Source: Chelonoidis abingdonii
Taxonomy: Eukaryota > Chordata > Testudines > Testudinidae
Length of the DNA stretch: 64,000 bases
Direction of reading: 5' to 3'
Assembly: GCF_003597395.2 (NCBI RefSeq)
Contig: NC_133772.1
Coordinates: 143,366,298-143,430,297, forward strand
In this document: piece by piece, positions 59,191 to 64,000 of the stretch
Position numbering within the stretch: the stretch's first letter is position 1
Layout: every line of letters begins with the position of its first letter
Translations under genes and position numbers: made by a program
The notes under the pieces: model-generated
What the model was told of the DNA's origin: nothing
The model's database searches: none
The model's input: the letters and a program-made list of their open reading frames with translations, nothing else

Positions 59191-59909
59191 TATCTCACTC
59201 ATTTCATACCACACAATATTAATATTCACAGTGAATGAGGCAAGGGCTCCTACTAATCAAGATTCATTACAGGTCCTATATATGGCAGAACTGGCAGCCA
59301 TCTATGTTAAGATGGAGACCAAGTACCCCATAGATTGGAATGCAGATCATGATCCAATGAGTATATTTGATTAACTTTAACTTGCATGTGATGAGGCAGC
59401 AGAGTTAATACAATTCAGAAAGAGAGAGACCACAGAACTCATTTGCTTGCACATTCTCATCTATTTACAAATTGAGATGTAAGATCTAGATTCATTTTAT
59501 TTGGCTTGGACAGTGCTTTTATAAAATGAAGCAACGGTAATATATTGGGAAAGAAGCAGCTCTGTAAACCCATTTACAGGTATGAGAAGTGTAAAATGAG
59601 ATTGTCACAATTCAGGGCAACTGCACCTGTATTTTCACCTCCATGGTCCAGCAAGGGCATCCCCTCGAGGCTGCCAGCTTCTCAGCTGTCTCCTTCCTTG
59701 AGTGGAGATATGGATCTTTCTCTCCCTCTTCCCTGACTGGGGTATTCCCAGGCTGCACAGATCCCTGCCTATACTGTGAATTCCCTAGCAAAATAAAACG
59801 GTCTAAGCAGGCCTGCTTTACTTTTTTCCCTCACAGATGGTAAACAGTGTAACTGCCACAGTTAATTTACCACACAGCACGTTTATTCTTAAGTAAAAAG
59901 CATTATGGA

Positions 59910-60122
59910 CCTAAGAACATAAGAATGACCATACTGGGTCTAACCAAAGGTTCATTTAGCTCAATATTCTATCTTCCAATAATGGCCAGTGCCAGATGCC
60001 CCAGAGGGAATGAACAGAACAGGGAATATCAAGTGATCCATCCCGTCGCCCAACTCTAGCTTCTGGCAAATAGAGGCTAGAGACATCATCCCTGCCCATC
60101 CTGGCTAATAGCCATCAAACAT
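59910..60122 (-). mobile_element. CR1 LINE 3' end
   Basis: The plus strand shows AGAACATAAGAATGACCATA, CTGGGTCTAACCAAAGGTTC and CCTGGCTAATAGCCATC, the reverse complement of the CR1 end and of its '...NGY stop' region. It is close to 7821-8142. Confidence 0.88.
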
Positions 60123-61749
60123 GTTAAAACAATACAAGAACCTACACACCTGCTAATAAGCCTACCAGAGATCACCCTCTCACCTCCACAATGGCTCTGG
60201 CCAGTGTCAGTCCTTTCAACCCTTCCCTAACGTTTGGGGTTCTCCCTTTGGACAGATGGTCCTGTCCATGTGCTGCATCAGAAAGAAGGCCCCGAGACAC
60301 TTTAAACTCAAGCTATTTATCCAGAAGACCTTTCTCTGCCTAACAGCTAGCTTCTGGAAAACCCAGTTTGAACTAGTCCAGGTGAGCTCCCCCAGGAGAT
60401 GTTACCTCTCTGGAGGTGTTACACCCCGAATGAATTTGCCTAATCATCTCCCATTGTTCTTAGTTGCTGGAGGAGCTTCAGTTACCCTTCCCCAAGGGAT
60501 TACATAAAATCCCTGGCCAGCAATGATACTTAAACCTAAGAAAGTATGGTATCTCAAAAATATCACACAGAATTGCCACATTTGTCACAGAAATGAACTG
60601 ATTTTATTTCTGCTTTAGTTAGTGTTGTTCTCTGTCTTGGCAAAAGAAGCTTTTTATATTTAGAGTGCAAAAGACATATAAAAATGAAAGGAAAATTAGG
60701 GATAAAACATAAAAGCAATCTTTGCACCGAAGAGGAAAATAACTGTCTGTACCACAAAAGTAAACTCTTTGCTGTTAAAGGAAAGCCCTCCATTCTGGAG
60801 TGGAGAATATTAGATAATTTGTGACAGTAAAGAATCCATCTCTTTCTTGGGACAGACAATAGAGGAATTGTACATTGGTAGCCTTATCTGGCTCCTACAA
60901 ATGTTGTTTCATCACAATTTTGAATATTTGTAATATCATCTCTATGCTGCTAGATGCATGAACCAATGATAGCTGGGTTTCCACGTGTTTTGCCATTAGT
61001 TATCTGTTTCTTACAGCCATTTGCTGAAGCTAACAACTTCCTAGAGTTGGGACTCTCTTATTACACTTAATTTTGGTGGGAGGAGGGGAAATTCGTCAAA
61101 TAATTCTTGTCTTGATAAGCTAGTAATTTGGGGTAAATTTTTTGAAGAGCCTAAGCCACTTAGGAACCTAATTTCAATGGGAATTCTGGAAATTAAGCCT
61201 TGGCATAAACACATTATCCACTGAGTCCAGAAATATCTTATTCAGAGATATGTAATAAGTAATAATCTTTGAGCAGCCTGTAAGATTCTGTCAGTGTCAA
61301 GAGTGGAAATAGGCCTGTTAATTAACAATCCAAGCCTTGATGTGGACAGCTGGTTAGCCATGCTAGACACATCCACACTGTCACATTCATTCAAGGAAGG
61401 GAAACATCTGAAATCCAGAATGAAAACCAGTGACATATTTTAATGGCAAATATTAAAAGCAAATGTACTGTAAAGAGCATCACATACTGCGTCTACTATG
61501 TGCTTTGACAATTAGTTCAGCTACAGCAGTAAACATAACTGATTCTCAGTACTTGGACCCCTTTGCATGCACGAGGCTCTGCTTATGGGACATATCACCT
61601 AGTAATTACATCATCAGCTAGTAATTACATCAATCAGCCATTTGTTTTAATGCAAGAAGATATGATGGAAAAGATAAAAATAAAAATCCCTCTGAACTCT
61701 GAGGGGAATATAGGGGGATGGATCGGCATTGATCTTAAAGAATAAAATT

Positions 61750-61860
61750 GTCAAAAGTGCCTATGTGCATTTTCAAAAGGCCCACAGGAGCCGAAGTGAC
61801 TTTTGAAAATGGGGTTAATGCTCCTCAATCAGGCACTTTTGAAAATGTTATCCTAGGCTT
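61750..61860. repeat. interspersed repeat with CACTTTTGAAAATG words in both orientations
   Basis: CATTTTCAAAAGGCCCACAG, GTGACTTTTGAAAATGGGG and GGCACTTTTGAAAATG form local inverted repeats. The family is related to 61138-61200 and 57785-58105. Confidence 0.4.
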
Positions 61861-61998
61861 GACTTTCAATTGAATTTGGCCCATAACTGACTTAATGCTT
61901 CTGAAAGCTCTGTCCATAGTTACTTATTCATCAGCCAGGTAGGTTAACTAATTTTCAAAGCACAGGGCAGACACAGTAGATAGCCTCTGTGTAACATG

Positions 61999-62200
61999 TT
62001 TCAGAGTGGTAACCATGTTATTCTGTATCAGCAAAAAGAACAGGAGTATTTGTGGCACCTTACAGACTAACAAATTTATTTGAGTATAAGCTTTTGTGGG
62101 CTGAAACCCATGATACATCCAGTGAAGTGGGTTTTAGCCCATGAAAGCTTATGCTCAAATAAATTTGTTAGTCTCTAAGGTGCCACAAGTACTTTATGTA
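61999..62200. repeat. dispersed repeat with 66-bp inverted arms
   Basis: Arms at 62045-62110 and 62128-62193 pair over 66 bp with about seven differences and a 17-bp loop. The arms carry TGTGGCACCTTACAGACTAA/TTAGTCTCTAAGGTGCCACA and ATAAGCTTTTGTGGGCTGAA. The same core occurs at 9629-9780 and 52480-52556. The flank TTTCAGAGTGGTAACCATG lies outside the palindrome. The transcript would fold to a long hairpin. Confidence 0.8.
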
Positions 62201-63411
62201 ATATGTTTACGTTAGTGTCAATTAAGTTTCACATAGGTGCAAGAGTCTATCCATGCTGAGCTCATGGGAGAAAGGAGGTGGGGAAGGAGGAGAGATAAAT
62301 CTAATGTTTCTGAACTGCAACAGAAGTTGGGTTCCAATTGTGTTTTGGATAAAAGTTTTAAAAGGAGGCTTCTTATTTCATCCAGATTAGTTTGCCCAAC
62401 CTACATCCAGCTGAAATTCACTTAAGGAGCTCTGCCTATGCTCTAAACTGCAAGAACAACAGCTCTAATAGCTGATGAACACTAGCAGAGCTTTGAGAAG
62501 TGGACTCACCCTACGGGCATTTATGAATGATGATTATCTGTAGATAACACCTAATTACCTTTCCATAGCCTACCAAAGTACACACAATTCCAAAGCAAGG
62601 CAACTTTGTACAAACATCTTTTTGCAGTTATCTTTTAATGTTTAGAAATTTTAGGTCACTGGTGTGAAGGAAAAGGATGGAACAGCTTCCTGACGCCAGC
62701 AAAAGTGCAGTGTAAACACCTGGCAACACTTTATTCTGATGTGCTGAAAATACCTTCTTCCTGTTGTTGAGGGAAAGGTATTAGCAGTTTATTCTTTGAC
62801 TGTTTGCTAAGCAATATAGTGGCACTCTGCCCTCTAAAAGGTTTCAACCAGTAGTGTTGTTTTGACAAATTAATCCCATGGGTCATTTAAATATTGATTA
62901 TATCACATGCATGGTTATGTTTATATAGACTAAATGCTTCCTTAATCCAGCGTACGTGGCCTATTGATTGCACCCACAAATTGTCTGCATTGACTCAGAT
63001 AAATCAGGCAAACGTCTTTAGTTAATGAGGGCTAATATAAATGAATGTATTGAATCATTCCCATAAATATCTGTGACAGCATTTAGTGATTTAGTTAAAA
63101 TCAACACATTAATAAATAATAAATAATAATAAAAAGAAATAGATATGTGGCAATCCCATTTATTTTCCCCAATAAAACAAAAACTGCGAATGAGTTCTTC
63201 CTTGCTAAATACTTACTTATATGGACGCTCTAAAGGGAATGGCCTTCCATACACTATGCAGCTAATCTGATTTACAGCTAGCAGGCTGTTACATAACATT
63301 AACAATCTTGTTCCATATCATCTGTCATTGGTGTCTCACTTTCACCATAAAGCTCTCCAAGTTAACATGAGGTTATTATATTGCCCCATTATATTTCAAA
63401 GCATAGGGGGA

Positions 63412-63730
63412 AAAACCCAAATGCACCAATCCAGAATTGGGGGTAGCTGGCTTGGCTGCAGCACTGCTTCGGGGGATTTGGGAGTTGTGGTGAATCAAAA
63501 CCTCAACATGAGTCTGAAATGCAATGCTGTTGCAAAAACTGCAAATGCAATTGTAGGTTGTATTAACAGAGGCATAGCATGGAAGCCACAGGAGGTGATG
63601 GTACCACTCTATGCAACATTGGTTAGGCCTTAGCTGGAGTGCTGTGTCTGATTTTGGTCACTGCCGTATAGAAAGGCTGTAGAGAAACAGGAAAGGATCC
63701 AGAGGCGAGTGACAAAGATCATCAAAGGCC
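63412..63730 (+). mobile_element. CR1 LINE fragment, truncated at both ends
   Basis: The frame at 63328-63633 reads LGVVVNQNLNMSLKCNAVAK, TANAIVGCINRGIAWKPQEV and MVPLYATLVRP, the region after the reverse transcriptase thumb. It lacks the CR1 3' end. At about 63731 the sequence changes to an unidentified stretch running to the window end. Confidence 0.88.
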
Positions 63731-64000
63731 GGGCTTAAATTCTTATAGGCCATTTCCTGGAACCCACCACGCATCCAATTTTCCAAGGGAGGCACCGAGG
63801 CTTCAACCCAGCAGGAGGTGTGCTCGGACTCAAGGCTTCAGCACAGGGCCCTGTGGACCCCTGAAACTGTCTCTAGATGGTCACAGACCTCCAGCTGAGA
63901 ACAGCAACACTACCAGGCTGACACCCTGGATTTGAGGGATGTGAGAACCCCAGAATGTGATCAAGCCAATTGCAACCATTTTATGTGCATTCAGCCACCA
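63731..64000. other. unidentified stretch after the CR1 fragment
   Basis: The sequence is moderately GC-rich (GGCCGGGCTTAAATTCTTAT, then CCAGCAGGAGGTGTGCTCGG). No ORF longer than 60 codons and no family that I recognise. The start looks like the break point of the upstream CR1, so it could be another repeat. Confidence 0.3.

Larger units (their letters stand above)
50570..64000 (-). other. MDGA2: MDGA2 intron, upstream part (open at window end)
   Basis: No exon was recognised in 13.4 kb upstream of the FNIII exon. The recognised contents are repeats at 51018-51130, 52480-52556, 57785-58105, 61750-61860 and 61999-62200, and CR1 fragments at 54575-54771, 56315-56710, 58610-59190, 59910-60122 and 63412-63730. 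The stretches 52560-54570, 54780-56300 and 62210-63400 show nothing I can name. The 152-codon frame at 55628-56086 (minus) has no homology that I recognise. Confidence 0.7.

Noticed and set aside
50570..64000. further upstream MDGA2 exons
   Set aside because: I looked on the minus strand for FNIII or Ig-like segments with splice sites and found none. They are probably beyond the window.
1..64000. CRISPR arrays, operons, phage or plasmid features
   Set aside because: No direct-repeat-spacer pattern and no prokaryotic gene organisation; the window is intronic vertebrate DNA.

Overview
This is vertebrate nuclear DNA, most likely from a hidden-necked (cryptodiran) turtle. It carries many CR1 LINE copies of the turtle/archosaur type, tRNA-derived SINEs whose tails match the CR1 3' end, and several dispersed families familiar from turtle genomes. 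There are no bacterial genes, operons, rRNA or CRISPR arrays. Species assignment rests on repeat style recalled from memory and was not searched.

The one host gene is the 3' end of a gene on the minus strand whose product matches MDGA2 (MAM domain-containing GPI-anchored cell-surface protein 2). I could place seven coding exons by reading splice sites and translation. In gene order they are 50392-50569 (fibronectin III part), 38221-38241 (a 21-nt microexon), 22463-22618, 21098-21256, 13657-13787 and 2852-2957 (MAM domain), and 1155-1243 (GPI-attachment tail and stop). Every junction is GT-AG, every phase matches, and the exons sum to 840 nt (279 codons plus stop). The ORFs supplied by simple six-frame translation do not show the microexon or the last exon as such.

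Almost everything else is intronic. 1-1154 is the probable 3' UTR and flank. The last intron (1.6 kb) holds a minisatellite. The 10.7-kb intron (2958-13656) holds CR1 3' ends, a CR1 inserted into another repeat, a MITE and a SINE. The 7.3-kb intron (13788-21097) holds a solo LTR with a second solo LTR of opposite orientation nested inside it. The 15.6-kb intron (22619-38220) holds a further solo LTR, a Tigger-like MITE and a cluster of CR1 copies at 30.2-37.7 kb, including one with remnants of ORF1 and ORF2 and one with a 374-codon open reverse transcriptase segment. The 12.1-kb intron (38242-50391) holds two larger CR1 copies and a MITE. The region upstream (50570-64000) holds CR1 fragments and a long inverted-repeat element, and no exon I could recognise.

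CR1 segments cover about a fifth of the window (sixteen segments, ten of them antisense to the gene). The most interesting host signal is the frame-neutral microexon linking the FNIII and MAM domains. The best mobile-element signals are three solo LTRs with target-site duplications, one pair nested.
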